DNA of 32,690 bases from Candidatus Prevotella equi (GCA_018065145.1 JAGHTW010000136.1:1-32690); one strand, 5' to 3'; counted from the first letter of the stretch, positions 8,038 through 19,221 are shown. Made by a program: numbers and translations. The notes: generated by a model not told the origin, from the letters alone.

Positions 8038-9297
8038 TCACTCACGGCACATTGCGATGCAGATTTTGTCCTGGAAGGCTTTTGCTATAGCACCTTTCAT
8101 CACGCCCTGATTGATGATGGCGAAGCACAGTTCGTGTCCGTTGGCAGCAGTGCAATAGCCTGCAAGGCTGCTTATGCCCGACAGCGTGCCGGTCTTGGCA
8201 TGCACATTATTTGCCGCTGGCGTCTTGACCATACGCTTTTCCAGTGTTCCGTCAACACCGGCAATAGGCAATGAGGGATAGAGATACTCGTAGATATTAC
8301 TGTTTTTCTGAGCATATCTCAGGAATGCCACCTCTATCTCCGCAGAGACATAGTTATAGAGCGAGAGTCCTGACCCGTCAGCAAGGCGGTAAGGTCTGTC
8401 TTGCATTCCAATCTTACGTATCAATGCCTTCTCTACAGCCTGCGCTTTCTTTGCCGTTGCGGGCTTACCCTGTGACAGTCCTATCTGATAGAGCATCGTC
8501 TCGGCGTAAAGGTTATTGCTATCCTTCATCATACGCTGTAGTATCTGCTCTATGGTATGCGTTCTGCGGCATAGTTCCTCAGCGCCATTAGGACATGTCT
8601 TCACGCCCTCCGTACCGTCAAGGTATATCCCTGCATCGGCTATAGCCTGAAGGAAATACTTCATCATATTGTCCTTTCTGCCATAGACCAGCGGCGATAG
8701 TTCCGGATTGTCATCATCCCAGCACCATCCCTCGCCATACAAGTGTTCATCCTTCATGGAACGGTCGGCATAGACATGTCCGCGGATAGTGTCAACACCC
8801 AGTTCCTTAATGCTCAGTGCAAAGGCACGAAGGTCATCGTGTCCCAACTTCGGATCCATACCACCTATTATATATATGTCACCGTTCAGCACACTCGTGC
8901 TATCCACGACTTCTCCTGTATAGCATAGACGTGTCTTGTAGGTATAGGCACCGCCGAGTTTATCCAATGCAGTGATGGCAGTGAGAAGCTTCATCGTGGA
9001 AGCCGGACGCAGTGTTTGTCTCTCATCGCGGGCATAAAGCACTGAGTCTGCTGTGATGTCATATATCAGCAGTCCCATCTGCGAAGTATTGAGGAAACTG
9101 CTCTTTGATATTATCGTATCAATATTCGCCTGCAAGGACTGCGGCCACGGCAGTGCAGGGATAGAATCGATGGCAATGCTGTCTGCCATCTCTTGTTCAG
9201 AGCAGATGGTATCACTCCTCTCCTCCTGTGCAGACATGGTTATGGTGCACAGGAAGAGAAGGATGATGTATAGATATTTATTTATTGTCATAGGCAT
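8038..9297 (-). CDS. dacB: D-alanyl-D-alanine carboxypeptidase/endopeptidase (PBP4, S13)
   Basis: The 419-residue exported product has an N-terminal signal segment (YLYIILLFLCTITMSAQ). The three penicillin-binding motifs are present: SxxK as STMK in RPASTMKLLTAI, SxN as SNN in KDSNNLYAE, and KTG in HAKTGTLSG. This identifies the low-molecular-mass PBP4/DacB family, which trims or cuts peptidoglycan cross-links in the periplasm. The ATG at 9297 overlaps the nadB 3' end by 20 bp; another ATG two codons on is equally possible. Overlap suggests co-transcription with nadB. Confidence 0.92.
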   Translation of the reverse strand: MPMTINKYLYIILLFLCTITMSAQEERSDTICSEQEMADSIAIDSIPALPWPQSLQANIDTIISKSSFLNTSQMGLLIYDITADSVLYARDERQTLRPASTMKLLTAITALDKLGGAYTYKTRLCYTGEVVDSTSVLNGDIYIIGGMDPKLGHDDLRAFALSIKELGVDTIRGHVYADRSMKDEHLYGEGWCWDDDNPELSPLVYGRKDNMMKYFLQAIADAGIYLDGTEGVKTCPNGAEELCRRTHTIEQILQRMMKDSNNLYAETMLYQIGLSQGKPATAKKAQAVEKALIRKIGMQDRPYRLADGSGLSLYNYVSAEIEVAFLRYAQKNSNIYEYLYPSLPIAGVDGTLEKRMVKTPAANNVHAKTGTLSGISSLAGYCTAANGHELCFAIINQGVMKGAIAKAFQDKICIAMCRE

Positions 9298-10867
9298 GAT
9301 GTGGGTAGTCTGTAGTAAAGTGAAGTCCGCGGCACTCCTTTCTTTCTATCGCCCAGCGTGTGATAAGATATCCCACATTAATCATATTTCTCAGTTCGCA
9401 TATATCCTTGCTGGCGGTGACACGTTTGAAGAGTGCTTCGGTCTCTTCATAGAGGGTGTCGAGACGTACCCATGCACGCTTCAGTCGCAAGTCTGAACGG
9501 ACGATACCTACATAGTGCGCCATTATCTGTCCCACCTCCTGCACACTCTGCGTGATAAGCACTTTCTCTTCGTTTGACAGTGTTCCTTCATCGTTCCATT
9601 CTGGTATCATGGTGTTGAAGTCATACTCATCCACATGGTCAAGAGAATGCTTCGCAGCTGTCTCGGCATATACTACAGCCTCTATGAGGGAGTTTGATGC
9701 CAGACGGTTACCGCCATGCAGTCCTGTGCAAGAGCACTCGCCGAGGGCGTAGAGTCGCTTGATGCTTGAGCAACCATTGAGATCTACCTTGATACCACCA
9801 CACATATAATGCGCAGCAGGACGCACAGGGATATACTCCTTTGTGATATCGATGCCGATAGACAGGCATTTCTGGTAGATATTTGGGAAATGGTGCTTTG
9901 TCTCTTCTGGATCCTTATGTGTCACGTCAAGGCATACATGGTCCAAACCATGTATCTTCATCTCCTTATCGATGGCACGAGCCACGATATCACGTGGTGC
10001 GAGGGATAGTCTCTCGTCATATTTCTCCATGAATGTCTCACCGTTAGGCAGTCGCAGTATGCCACCATATCCGCGCATTGCCTCTGTGATGAGATATGCA
10101 GGATGTGTCTCTCCCGGATGATACAGGGCTGTTGGATGGAACTGTACAAACTCCATATCAGCCACGGTGCCCTTTGCTCTATATACCATTGCCTCACCGT
10201 CACCTGTTGCGATGACAGGGTTTGTCGTTGTCTGATATACGGCTCCACAACCGCCAGTACACATCATTGTCACCTTACTGAGATAGGTATCTACCTTCTG
10301 TGTCTCGGGGTTTAGCACATAAGCGCCATAACACTCTATATCCTGTGTGCGGCGTGTCACCTCTATGCCGAGATGGTGCTGCGTTATAATCTCCACAGCG
10401 AAGTGATCTTCCTTAACCTCTATGTCCGGACATGCACGCACCGCTGCTATCAGTCCGCGCTGTATCTCTGCTCCTGTATCGTCGGCATGGTGCAGGATAC
10501 GGAACTCAGAGTGACCGCCCTCACGATGCAGGTCAAACTCGCCATCTTCCATACGGTCGAAGTTCACACCCCACTCCACCAGTTCCTTAATCTGTGACGG
10601 AGCCATACGTACTACCTGTTCCACTGCTGCGGGATCAGAGATATAATCACCTGCTATCATTGTGTCCTCGATATGTTTCTCGAAGTCATCAACGATAACA
10701 TTCGTCACTGATGCTATGCCACCCTGCGCAAAGGCTGTATTAGCCTCATCGAGTTTGGTCTTGCATATAAGGCATATCTTACCCTTTTTAGCTCTTGCTA
10801 CCTTAAGGGCGTAACTCATTCCGGCAACGCCTGAACCGATAATGAGGAAGTCATACTTATGTACCAT
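9278..10867 (-). CDS. nadB: L-aspartate oxidase
   Basis: The 529-residue flavoprotein oxidises L-aspartate to iminoaspartate, the first step of de novo NAD synthesis. Seen are the FAD dinucleotide motif IIGSGVAGMSYALK near the N terminus, NTAFAQGGIASV, the NadB stretch HREGGHSEFRILHHADDTG, EFVQFHPTALYHPG, and the C-terminal GGIKVDLNG and LYALGECSCTGLHGGNRLA. Length is typical. nadA and nadC are not in the window. The start is 50 bp after the sprA stop, and no clear -7 box is seen there, so it may be read from the ruvA-sprA transcript. Confidence 0.96.
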   Translation of the reverse strand: MVHKYDFLIIGSGVAGMSYALKVARAKKGKICLICKTKLDEANTAFAQGGIASVTNVIVDDFEKHIEDTMIAGDYISDPAAVEQVVRMAPSQIKELVEWGVNFDRMEDGEFDLHREGGHSEFRILHHADDTGAEIQRGLIAAVRACPDIEVKEDHFAVEIITQHHLGIEVTRRTQDIECYGAYVLNPETQKVDTYLSKVTMMCTGGCGAVYQTTTNPVIATGDGEAMVYRAKGTVADMEFVQFHPTALYHPGETHPAYLITEAMRGYGGILRLPNGETFMEKYDERLSLAPRDIVARAIDKEMKIHGLDHVCLDVTHKDPEETKHHFPNIYQKCLSIGIDITKEYIPVRPAAHYMCGGIKVDLNGCSSIKRLYALGECSCTGLHGGNRLASNSLIEAVVYAETAAKHSLDHVDEYDFNTMIPEWNDEGTLSNEEKVLITQSVQEVGQIMAHYVGIVRSDLRLKRAWVRLDTLYEETEALFKRVTASKDICELRNMINVGYLITRWAIERKECRGLHFTTDYPHHAYDNK

Positions 10868-10917
10868 AATGGGTTATTTAAGTATCTAAGTGGGTTTATA
10901 ATATACAGATTTATGGA

Positions 10918-13900
10918 TTATCTTGTCAACGACATCTTGACGCTAAGTCCGAAGTCCTGCGTCACGGTAGGATAAGAACCGGATGACAACAGCGGTGTAT
11001 TGCTCTGCCTGTCGTAATAGAAACTCATAGTGAGGAATCGTGACAGTGTGTAGTCTGCAGTGAACGACAGTTTGAACGCATCATTACCTGACGTTGCAGA
11101 GGACTTGACGCTTGCGATGTCTCGCGTGATAGCGGCCTGACTGCGAACGCTCACATCCAGTCTCAGGTTTAGGTCATGAGCAAAGTCACGTGACTTATTG
11201 TTCATACGGCTATTGCTTGCACCGTTCTTGTTATTGTTATTATCACCGTCCGCCATTGCCTTCTTATTCCTTGAGGCAGCCTTCATCGCTCTGCTCCTGA
11301 AGAAGCGGAAATCGTTAATCTTATATCCTACGCCGAACACCCAGTCCTTAGACAATGTCTCGTTTATCTGCACACTGGTCATTGACAGCGCCAAGACTCT
11401 CGTGGTACGATACTCCGCCTTGAACGTAAGGTTATTAGGCAGTGTAAAGTCCAAACCGAGCAGTGGTGAGAACGCTTCGTTGATACTTACGGTAGAAACG
11501 TTATACATAGAGTTCGGTACAGGGTTACCCGTCGTAGCATCAGAGATAAAGCCTATCCTGTCACCCATATACTCCATGAATGTAGAATACGAGCTATACG
11601 AGCCAACGGCGTAGATACTCTTGTAAGAGTGGTTGATGTTCACACTCTTGAAGTGGTCTCTTATCCATGGCAACTGACTCAGTCCACCGTATCGCAGTGT
11701 CCAGTTAGGCAACATTCTCAACATTGCAGGGAAGATACTGAGGTCCTTGTATCCTGTGTAAGCATTGAGGAATGCTGGTACCAGAACATCGGCACTGTAT
11801 GGATTGACTGGTGTCTTGTCACCATCGAATCTCTTTCCTGCCATAGTCGTTCCCTGAGGATAACGTGAACCATTGAACTGGTTCTGTACTCTCAAGCGAT
11901 ATGACTCTATAGAGTTGCAGAATTTCTCAAACGAAGCAGAATAGAAACCGTTGTTTGCATTACCCATACCCTCGAAGGCGGACTTGATGCTCACCGTTGT
12001 CATGGTGAACGTACCACTCTGCGTGGTAGGATTACCGGCATACATATACTGTATAGACTTGTTCTTTGTCTGCGTATGCGACATATTCAGGTCTATCTTC
12101 AGGTTGCGCACAGGCTCGAGCGTCATCCTTATCTGCAGGTCTTCCGTAGAACTTATCGTTGCAGGGTTTGCTATAGAGTCATTGTTCAGCAGCCAACCGT
12201 TGCGCGCTGCCTTCTTAAGGTAATCGTCACCGATAAATCCGAAGGCGAAATCAAGTCCTGGTGCCATGACGCCATCGTTGCGCTGTCCGAAGATCTTACC
12301 CACATCAGGAACGAATCCCGGCAGGTTCATTGAGTACTGGTTACGGTATGTGATACCTATGTTACGCACCATCATCAGCGCTCGTGCCGTACCCTGAGCC
12401 ACCTTGTACCATGTCATGTTCTCAATAGGTTCAAGAGCAAGCACGGACACCTTCATCTTCACGGCAGAGTCAGACTTGTTGATAATCTTTATCTTGTTGT
12501 CATCTACCTTCTTGTACTTGATATCCATAACCTTTCCGTCCTTGTCCTTTGCCGATACAATGAGGCGCTTAGACTTCTTGTTATGTGTCACGATGATAGA
12601 TGTATCCGCTGCTATCGTTATCTCTTTTGAGAAAACGTTTTTATGCTTCGTGATATCCGCTACGTCGCTTCTGTGCTTTGGCGTCTTACTGTTCATCTCT
12701 GCCGCCTTCTTCTCGTCAGCATCACCGTCATCAGCCGACTTATCCGTTGCAGGAGCCTTCTTTGGTGGTTCCTTCTTCTGTGCAGGCTTTGGCTTCGCCG
12801 GTGCCTTGGCGAACTTATCGTTCGCCTTCTTCAGGAACGGAACGCGGTTGTAAAGCTTCTCAAGATTCAGCGTAGAGGTAACGTTGATGGTACGGTTGCT
12901 GTTCACCGTATTTCCATACGTTGCGCCATTCTCCTGCCGTGTGCCTCTTGCCCACTGGTAAGAAGAGTTGTATGTACCATTTGCCGTAACCCAGTCAAAG
13001 ATAGGGATAAGATTCAATGGCACCTGATATGATGCGCTGAATGACTGATTGTAGTCCAGCGGTGTACCAAAGTGCTTGATACTGTTCCACACAGAGTCCT
13101 TCCATGCCTCGTAACGCTCAGGATATAGATACTTGTTCACAGGTGTGTAAGGCTCTTCTATCTCTGCCCTTGTACCACTCTGGAACGACAGGTGCAGATT
13201 CTTTGTCAAATCCCAGCGCACTGACAGGTCACGGTTCCAGAGGAACTGTGAGTTGAATGTCACTGGAAGGCTCATCTCATTGCCCAGGTCTTCAAGGTCA
13301 CGCTCCTGCATCTCGTAGTAGTTTCGTGACATATCCGTATTGGCAGAGATATTCTGTGGTAGGTAGTTGAAGCCGAATTTCTTAAGTATATCGAAGTATT
13401 TCGACTTAGACTTGATGAACTTAAACGGCTCGAGTGTCTTATAGACAGGTGTCCAGCTGTATGTTATGGCACCATGCCACTGCTTCTCGTTTTCATAAAC
13501 CGTTGTCTTACCCTCTGAATGTCTCAGCGTATTGCTGTATGAGAAGGTGAAGTTTGCTGGGTCATAAGGCATAGGATGTCTCTTCGTTGCTATGCCCACA
13601 CGCATTCCTGAGACAGAGATATTTCTGTTCATGGTCTGTGTAACGGCAATGCTGTTGATGGAATCCTTCTCATGCTTGTCAGCAGCCGACTCTATAGCAT
13701 CCTCAAGAAGCATATCTGAGTCAAGCGGATTATACTTTGGCGTTGTCTTCTCGCGCGTGATACTATAATAGAAAGGTATAGACACCTTCGCCTTTTCAGG
13801 GAAGAACTTACCGAGTTCGAGGTTTGTAGTGATGGAATATGTGCCGTACTTATCCATCGTACGTTCCATAACCTTCTGCTCTACGCCTCCGAATCCGTCG

Positions 13901-16900
13901 CTGACATACTTTCCTGATGCCGCCACATTACCGAAGTCCGACAGCTGTACGTTAAGGTTGGCGGCAGCAGCCCATCCGCCGTTGCTCTCAGGCTCCAGCA
14001 GTCGCAGCTCGTTCACCCATATCTCACCGTCTTTCATGTCCGCGCTGTGGTTCTTCACACCTATCATTATCGTCTTCACCTCGCCGAGAGAAGGGTTACC
14101 AACGATAGAGATGGTATTCTTCTGGTTATCGGCATCCGGTTCGCTGTAAACGCTATTGAGCGATGCCTCGTTAGCATTGCGCGCTATGTTACGCTTCTTC
14201 TTCAGTGCTGTGAGTTTCTTCAGGTCCAGATTGAGCATGTTGTCCTCTGGCCAAACTGCCTGACAGTCGGCAAGGGCGTAGGCGTTATACTTGCCAGGAG
14301 GTGTCAAGCGCAGTGGTATCTCGTACTCATAGTAGTTATTATTGTAGTCTGAGCCCAAGCGAACGAACAGAGACATCTGCTGATTCTGCAGGTTTGTCAC
14401 GTTGGCAGCGGTAGCATTGGCATGTACAAACATCTGCAACTTGTTGTAATAGCGCATGTCATAGTTTGTGTTCTTATAGACAGCGATGGCGTCATTATGC
14501 GACATATTGCTTATCTGCAAGCACAATGCCTGTTCGTTATTCTCCACCAGCTGTGGCTGTGATGGGTCAACGACACGTGAGATGCCCGGAGGCAGCACGT
14601 AGTTGACAGGCGTACGCTCGTTATTCTCCTCAATACTTACGGCAGAAGGGGTGAATACTGCTGTAGGAGAGGTTGACGCTCCCTTTATCTTCTGTTCATA
14701 GATACGCCAGTCTCCACGCACGAGGTCAAGGCTTGCGAAGCGCAATACGATAGGCTTCTCAAACTCTGTCATGTACATTCTCATGAAACGCACTGATGAT
14801 CTGTCCACATCACCGCCGTTGGCTATCTTCTGTCCCTGCCCGATAGGCACACGGAACTGATACCATGTCACCGTCTCCGCCTTACCGTTACGCAGCGTCA
14901 CGGTAGCCTCACGCTTATCCACGATATTATTCAAGCCCACCTCCATCTGCTCTGGTGCGATATCCACTACGTACTCGTAGTATTTCTCGTATTCATTGAG
15001 GGTGAAGTCCTGGTTGATATCCTCCACATCAGGAGTTGTCTTGTACGACGTATCGTATGCCTCAGAGCGCTCTTCAGAGTCTGGAGAGTTACCCTGAGGG
15101 TTGTTCACGTATTTATATCGCTCCAGGATAGGTGCCTTCTTGTTGTCCCATTCAGCACCGCGGAAGTAGCGATAGTTATCGTTTGCAGGGTCTTGCATGA
15201 TGCTCAGCTTTACTGAGTCATTGGTAACGATACCCGTACCGTCACGCTGTGGACCGACAGCCCTGTCAAGGAACTCTGAATATGCGCTCCAACTGCGCTC
15301 TTCCTCATCGTTAAGACCATTCAAACCCACGTCCTGCTTAGCACGGGAGCCCTGTGATGTAGCGAAGGAATAGTTGATAGTGTTCTGCACTGGGATACGT
15401 CCCCACTGCGTTGTCGCTGTTGAGTCAATGTCATTGAGTGGCATTCCGCTCTCGTAGTATTTCTTTCCGTCGAGAAGGATATCCTCAGACACCTCACCGA
15501 GGTTGAACACCAGCTTACCGGTATGCTGTGATGCGGTACCATCCTGACGTGAATATACGAATGGATCAAGCATCCAGAACTCTATATATTCGATATTTGC
15601 CTCTTCAAAGTCGCTCGTGTCGAGCTTACGCATCATACCACCCCAAGACTTCTTTGGTTCCTTCAGATGCGCCATCTCGTCGATGTCTGGGTTGAAGTTA
15701 TACGGTCCGCGCTCCTCTGGGTAATATGCCATGTTCAATATAGGCAGTGTAGAGGTGGCACCGTTATATGTGCTCTGGTTACGGTTAGGATAAAGCTCGT
15801 TGACATATACCTCACGCACAAGGTGATTAGACAACTGCTCCAGGTCATCCTTGATATGTCCCGGTGTGAGCGTTGACGCACGACGCGTGAAGATAGGGTC
15901 GATGGTGTACCAAGCCAGTCGCGCTCTGTTGTAACCGCTCGTCAAGTCTGTTTTGTTATATATATTACCTGGCTTCCATGGTATGCTGGAGATGGTCCAA
16001 GAGGTTGGCGTCAGGACATCGATGCCGTTGGTAGCGCTCTCGAAGTCATCGATATATGAAGCGTTATCCTGTGTGCCGCTCGCGATACTTGAGAACAGTT
16101 TCGCAAACTCCGCATTAAACTGGATGTTTGATGGTTGCGTGACATGCAGGAACGGTATCTTATTAAGCATATTGGTGAGCCACTGGCTTTCCTTCTTCCA
16201 GTTGACATTGAAGCCGATAAGGGTATTGTTGACTGGCTCAGCGCCCATCGCTACCTTCGTGGTGAGCGTCTGTTCGGAGAGGTGTTGCAGCGTACCGCTC
16301 AACTGGAAGTCCTTGGAGAAGTCGTATTCCCAGTTGATACCGAACATCGTTTTGCGCTCCATGCTATAGTCCGACTGGCTTTCGCACGATACATTGACAG
16401 GCGTTCCGGCATCAATGATGCTCTGATTGAGAATCGTAACCTCTCCGGCTGAATAGTCAACGCTATAGTCCGAGCCTTCGTTGAGCGTCACACCGCCTGC
16501 TGTTACGACAACGCTACCCTGAGGAACGTTATACGCACCGAGCGAGATGACATTGGCAGCAGAGCCCTTGAACTGTCCTACCAACTGGTAACGGTTCTTC
16601 TCTGCTATCTGTTTCGCTATGGTCTTCTGCTGTTCGTAGAGCTCGTTATAGATGTATTTGTCGGCTGCCTCGCCTGTCAGTCCCTTCTCCGCAAGCGCCT
16701 TTCGCATTCCTGCACCGAAAGGTTCTGCCGATGGGAAATAGACACGGCCGTTGCTAACGGTGTATCCTTCTACAAAGTCAAACTGACCATTGGAGTGCGC
16801 CTTATTGTTATTGTCCAGGCGATCGGCGCCCATAAGGCGAATGAGAGGAGTGCTCTTTGTCTGCGCCTCTGGGATATAGTTGACGTAAACGCCGATGCTG

Positions 16901-18600
16901 TCGCTCTGATACTTCACGTCGAGCTTGAATTTCTCCTTCTGAACGGATGACGCGAGGTAATAGACGTTACGCATCATGAGCTTCCAGTTAGGCTGCTGAG
17001 GGTTGCAGCTGGTGTTTTTCAGGGACTTGACGTACAACGCCTGGTTTACCTCCGGGATGTCACTGGAGAATTCTCCCACCTGATATGTCATGCCACCGAT
17101 GGTGTATTCGTATGCGATGGCGAGTACCTGGTCTGGCTGAAGTGTCGTCTTCAACGAGACATAACCCATCGCTGAATTGACAGAATACTCGGAACTGTTC
17201 AGCAGACGTGCCTTTTCTATCTTCTCATAGTCAGTGCCTCCCTGCATACTGCTCAGCACACTGCTCGCCTGATTGATGTCTCTGGCAGCGGCATACGTTG
17301 TCACAAGGTCGTTATAGAGACCATTGGCATTGTTGGCAGGAGGGGTATTGGACCCTTCCCCACCCTCTCCAAGGTTAGGAAAGGCAAGGATGTCGCGGGT
17401 GTTTGAGGTCTGACCGTTCTTGTTGGTCACCCATATCTCAACGCGGTTTATCTTGATTCCCGTGGTAACATTAGGCAATGTGCGCATCCATGCATCGTAA
17501 CGGTCACGGAAATAGAAGCCGAAATAGAAGTGACGGTTCTCCTCGTAGTTGGCTACATTTATCTCAAAAGGAGTCATTTGCACTCCACCCTGTGAGGCAA
17601 CGCTCGTCGATGATGATTTCTTCTGGGAGACAACGGTCTGCAATTTCAGCTTGCCGAACTGCATATCGGCACGCACACCGAAGAGTGACGACGCACCCTG
17701 AACGAGTGATGAGTTGCTTGGGAAGCTGACATTACCTGCCTCCAGCAGCTTTATTATCTCGTCTTCCTTACCGTCGTATTTGAGTTTCAGGTTCTGGGCG
17801 TCGTAGTCGAAGGTAGCATCGGTGTTGTAGTTGAGGTTCATCTTGAGCTTGTCACCGATAGAACCCGTCACATTGGCATTGATCTTCATGTCGAAGTCAA
17901 TGGTCGAGGTGCTACGGTTACGCACCGGAAGCGCCGGGTTGTCTATATCCTTGAGCGTTCCGCCGAGCTTGAGTTCTGCCGTTCCCTGTGTCTTTATGCG
18001 TATGCCGCCAGGACCGAAGATTTTCTCTGCTGGTCCAAGGTCAAAGTGCATGTCGGTGAAGTCAAACTTCTCCTTGCCCTTTGCTTCAAAGATTTCGGAA
18101 TTCTTCTCGCGGAAATATTTCTTCATGAGGTTTTTCTCACTCCACTTCTGATACTCCGTGAGGTCCATCATGATTGGCGCTGCCACCCATGACTTACCCA
18201 AACGGCTGCCCAGGACATACCTGTCAAGGGTGTCGTTGTACTCTACCTCTTGCTTGAGGTTCTCAGGACGCTGCAGGTCTGCTGAGCCTTGCTTGAGATC
18301 ATCGTATGTGATTGGAGTTGTCTTCTGTATCTTCCAGCGTGGGTGCAACAGACTGTCCGGGATGGTATCCTGCTGCAACTTCAGCTTTGCCTGCTTCTCC
18401 CTGAAGCGGTCCAAGGCTGTCTTTCTCCTGTTCGCCTCACGCTTCTCCCTGGCAGTCATCGTCTTCTCGGACGCTGACTGTGTCTTCCCCGCAGCCTCAT
18501 CGCGAGGCGACGTTTCTGGGGCATACGCCACATGCATCATTGCCGAAGTGACAATGACGAAGAGCAGCATTATTATGGTTGTTAAATGACGACGCATCAA
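10918..18600 (-). CDS. sprA: Type IX secretion outer-membrane translocon SprA/Sov
   Basis: A very large 2560-residue protein with an N-terminal signal segment. Size, repeated beta-strand-rich blocks throughout, and the C-terminal strand ending GLSVKMSLTR fit SprA (Sov in Porphyromonas), the giant barrel through which type IX cargo leaves the cell. Typical stretches include LRPENLKQEVEY-like and KMNLNYNTDATFDYDAQNLKLKY near the N terminus and FDFVEGYTV and GRVYFPSAEPFG further in. A Lys/Pro/Ala-rich low-complexity insert (about residues 1915-1975) is probably a disordered loop. It abuts ruvA, the usual Bacteroidota arrangement. No truncation or frameshift is seen. Confidence 0.93.
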   Translation of the reverse strand: MMRRHLTTIIMLLFVIVTSAMMHVAYAPETSPRDEAAGKTQSASEKTMTAREKREANRRKTALDRFREKQAKLKLQQDTIPDSLLHPRWKIQKTTPITYDDLKQGSADLQRPENLKQEVEYNDTLDRYVLGSRLGKSWVAAPIMMDLTEYQKWSEKNLMKKYFREKNSEIFEAKGKEKFDFTDMHFDLGPAEKIFGPGGIRIKTQGTAELKLGGTLKDIDNPALPVRNRSTSTIDFDMKINANVTGSIGDKLKMNLNYNTDATFDYDAQNLKLKYDGKEDEIIKLLEAGNVSFPSNSSLVQGASSLFGVRADMQFGKLKLQTVVSQKKSSSTSVASQGGVQMTPFEINVANYEENRHFYFGFYFRDRYDAWMRTLPNVTTGIKINRVEIWVTNKNGQTSNTRDILAFPNLGEGGEGSNTPPANNANGLYNDLVTTYAAARDINQASSVLSSMQGGTDYEKIEKARLLNSSEYSVNSAMGYVSLKTTLQPDQVLAIAYEYTIGGMTYQVGEFSSDIPEVNQALYVKSLKNTSCNPQQPNWKLMMRNVYYLASSVQKEKFKLDVKYQSDSIGVYVNYIPEAQTKSTPLIRLMGADRLDNNNKAHSNGQFDFVEGYTVSNGRVYFPSAEPFGAGMRKALAEKGLTGEAADKYIYNELYEQQKTIAKQIAEKNRYQLVGQFKGSAANVISLGAYNVPQGSVVVTAGGVTLNEGSDYSVDYSAGEVTILNQSIIDAGTPVNVSCESQSDYSMERKTMFGINWEYDFSKDFQLSGTLQHLSEQTLTTKVAMGAEPVNNTLIGFNVNWKKESQWLTNMLNKIPFLHVTQPSNIQFNAEFAKLFSSIASGTQDNASYIDDFESATNGIDVLTPTSWTISSIPWKPGNIYNKTDLTSGYNRARLAWYTIDPIFTRRASTLTPGHIKDDLEQLSNHLVREVYVNELYPNRNQSTYNGATSTLPILNMAYYPEERGPYNFNPDIDEMAHLKEPKKSWGGMMRKLDTSDFEEANIEYIEFWMLDPFVYSRQDGTASQHTGKLVFNLGEVSEDILLDGKKYYESGMPLNDIDSTATTQWGRIPVQNTINYSFATSQGSRAKQDVGLNGLNDEEERSWSAYSEFLDRAVGPQRDGTGIVTNDSVKLSIMQDPANDNYRYFRGAEWDNKKAPILERYKYVNNPQGNSPDSEERSEAYDTSYKTTPDVEDINQDFTLNEYEKYYEYVVDIAPEQMEVGLNNIVDKREATVTLRNGKAETVTWYQFRVPIGQGQKIANGGDVDRSSVRFMRMYMTEFEKPIVLRFASLDLVRGDWRIYEQKIKGASTSPTAVFTPSAVSIEENNERTPVNYVLPPGISRVVDPSQPQLVENNEQALCLQISNMSHNDAIAVYKNTNYDMRYYNKLQMFVHANATAANVTNLQNQQMSLFVRLGSDYNNNYYEYEIPLRLTPPGKYNAYALADCQAVWPEDNMLNLDLKKLTALKKKRNIARNANEASLNSVYSEPDADNQKNTISIVGNPSLGEVKTIMIGVKNHSADMKDGEIWVNELRLLEPESNGGWAAAANLNVQLSDFGNVAASGKYVSDGFGGVEQKVMERTMDKYGTYSITTNLELGKFFPEKAKVSIPFYYSITREKTTPKYNPLDSDMLLEDAIESAADKHEKDSINSIAVTQTMNRNISVSGMRVGIATKRHPMPYDPANFTFSYSNTLRHSEGKTTVYENEKQWHGAITYSWTPVYKTLEPFKFIKSKSKYFDILKKFGFNYLPQNISANTDMSRNYYEMQERDLEDLGNEMSLPVTFNSQFLWNRDLSVRWDLTKNLHLSFQSGTRAEIEEPYTPVNKYLYPERYEAWKDSVWNSIKHFGTPLDYNQSFSASYQVPLNLIPIFDWVTANGTYNSSYQWARGTRQENGATYGNTVNSNRTINVTSTLNLEKLYNRVPFLKKANDKFAKAPAKPKPAQKKEPPKKAPATDKSADDGDADEKKAAEMNSKTPKHRSDVADITKHKNVFSKEITIAADTSIIVTHNKKSKRLIVSAKDKDGKVMDIKYKKVDDNKIKIINKSDSAVKMKVSVLALEPIENMTWYKVAQGTARALMMVRNIGITYRNQYSMNLPGFVPDVGKIFGQRNDGVMAPGLDFAFGFIGDDYLKKAARNGWLLNNDSIANPATISSTEDLQIRMTLEPVRNLKIDLNMSHTQTKNKSIQYMYAGNPTTQSGTFTMTTVSIKSAFEGMGNANNGFYSASFEKFCNSIESYRLRVQNQFNGSRYPQGTTMAGKRFDGDKTPVNPYSADVLVPAFLNAYTGYKDLSIFPAMLRMLPNWTLRYGGLSQLPWIRDHFKSVNINHSYKSIYAVGSYSSYSTFMEYMGDRIGFISDATTGNPVPNSMYNVSTVSINEAFSPLLGLDFTLPNNLTFKAEYRTTRVLALSMTSVQINETLSKDWVFGVGYKINDFRFFRSRAMKAASRNKKAMADGDNNNNKNGASNSRMNNKSRDFAHDLNLRLDVSVRSQAAITRDIASVKSSATSGNDAFKLSFTADYTLSRFLTMSFYYDRQSNTPLLSSGSYPTVTQDFGLSVKMSLTR

Positions 18601-19221
18601 TTACTTTATAAGTTTCAGTGCTTGTTTTATAACTTGTTCTACTGGCATCGTTGGATTGCCCTGGAGTATCTCCTTGACAACCTTCGCCGATGGTGCTGGT
18701 GAGAAACCGAGCATGGTGAGGGCACCCATTGCCTCATCATACACCTCCTGATTGACAGCAACGGCTGCTGTTGCACTGCCCTGCTGCGCAAAGTCTTGTA
18801 TGATGCCGCATTCCGCCATCTTGTCTCGTAGGTCAACAATGATGCGTTGTGCGGTCTTCAGACCTATGCCCTTCACGCCTTTCAGTGCTTTCTCATTGCC
18901 TGTAGCGATGATATTCACCAATTCTGACGTGCTGGTAGCAGAGAGTATCATTCGTGCCGTATTGCTGCCCACACCGCTAACGGTGATGAGCATACGATAT
19001 ATCTCACGCTCCTGCTTGTTGTAAAAGCCATACAGCGTATAGGAATCATCACGACCACCAGTCATGATTGCCTCATGGACATAAAGCTTCACTTCCTTCT
19101 TGTCCTGAATGGCGGTATATGTATTGAGAGAGATATTGAGCAGATAACCAACGCCATGCGCCTCCACAGTAGCCTGCGCAGGAGTCACCTCTGTCAATTC
19201 GCCTTTTATATATTCTATCAT
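18601..19221 (-). CDS. ruvA: Holliday junction branch migration protein RuvA
   Basis: The 206-residue product starts [35 protein letters not shown], the RuvA OB domain. Two helix-hairpin-helix stretches follow ([14 protein letters not shown] and [22 protein letters not shown]). The C-terminal helical domain ([22 protein letters not shown]) binds RuvB. RuvA tetramers hold the four-way junction for the RuvB motor. Its stop codon touches the sprA start codon, so the two are surely co-transcribed. No clear TAnnTTTG box was found upstream. Confidence 0.97.
   Translation of the reverse strand: MIEYIKGELTEVTPAQATVEAHGVGYLLNISLNTYTAIQDKKEVKLYVHEAIMTGGRDDSYTLYGFYNKQEREIYRMLITVSGVGSNTARMILSATSTSELVNIIATGNEKALKGVKGIGLKTAQRIIVDLRDKMAECGIIQDFAQQGSATAAVAVNQEVYDEAMGALTMLGFSPAPSAKVVKEILQGNPTMPVEQVIKQALKLIK

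Noticed and set aside
10868..10917. Separate promoter for nadB
   Set aside because: No TAnnTTTG box found in the 50-bp gap.
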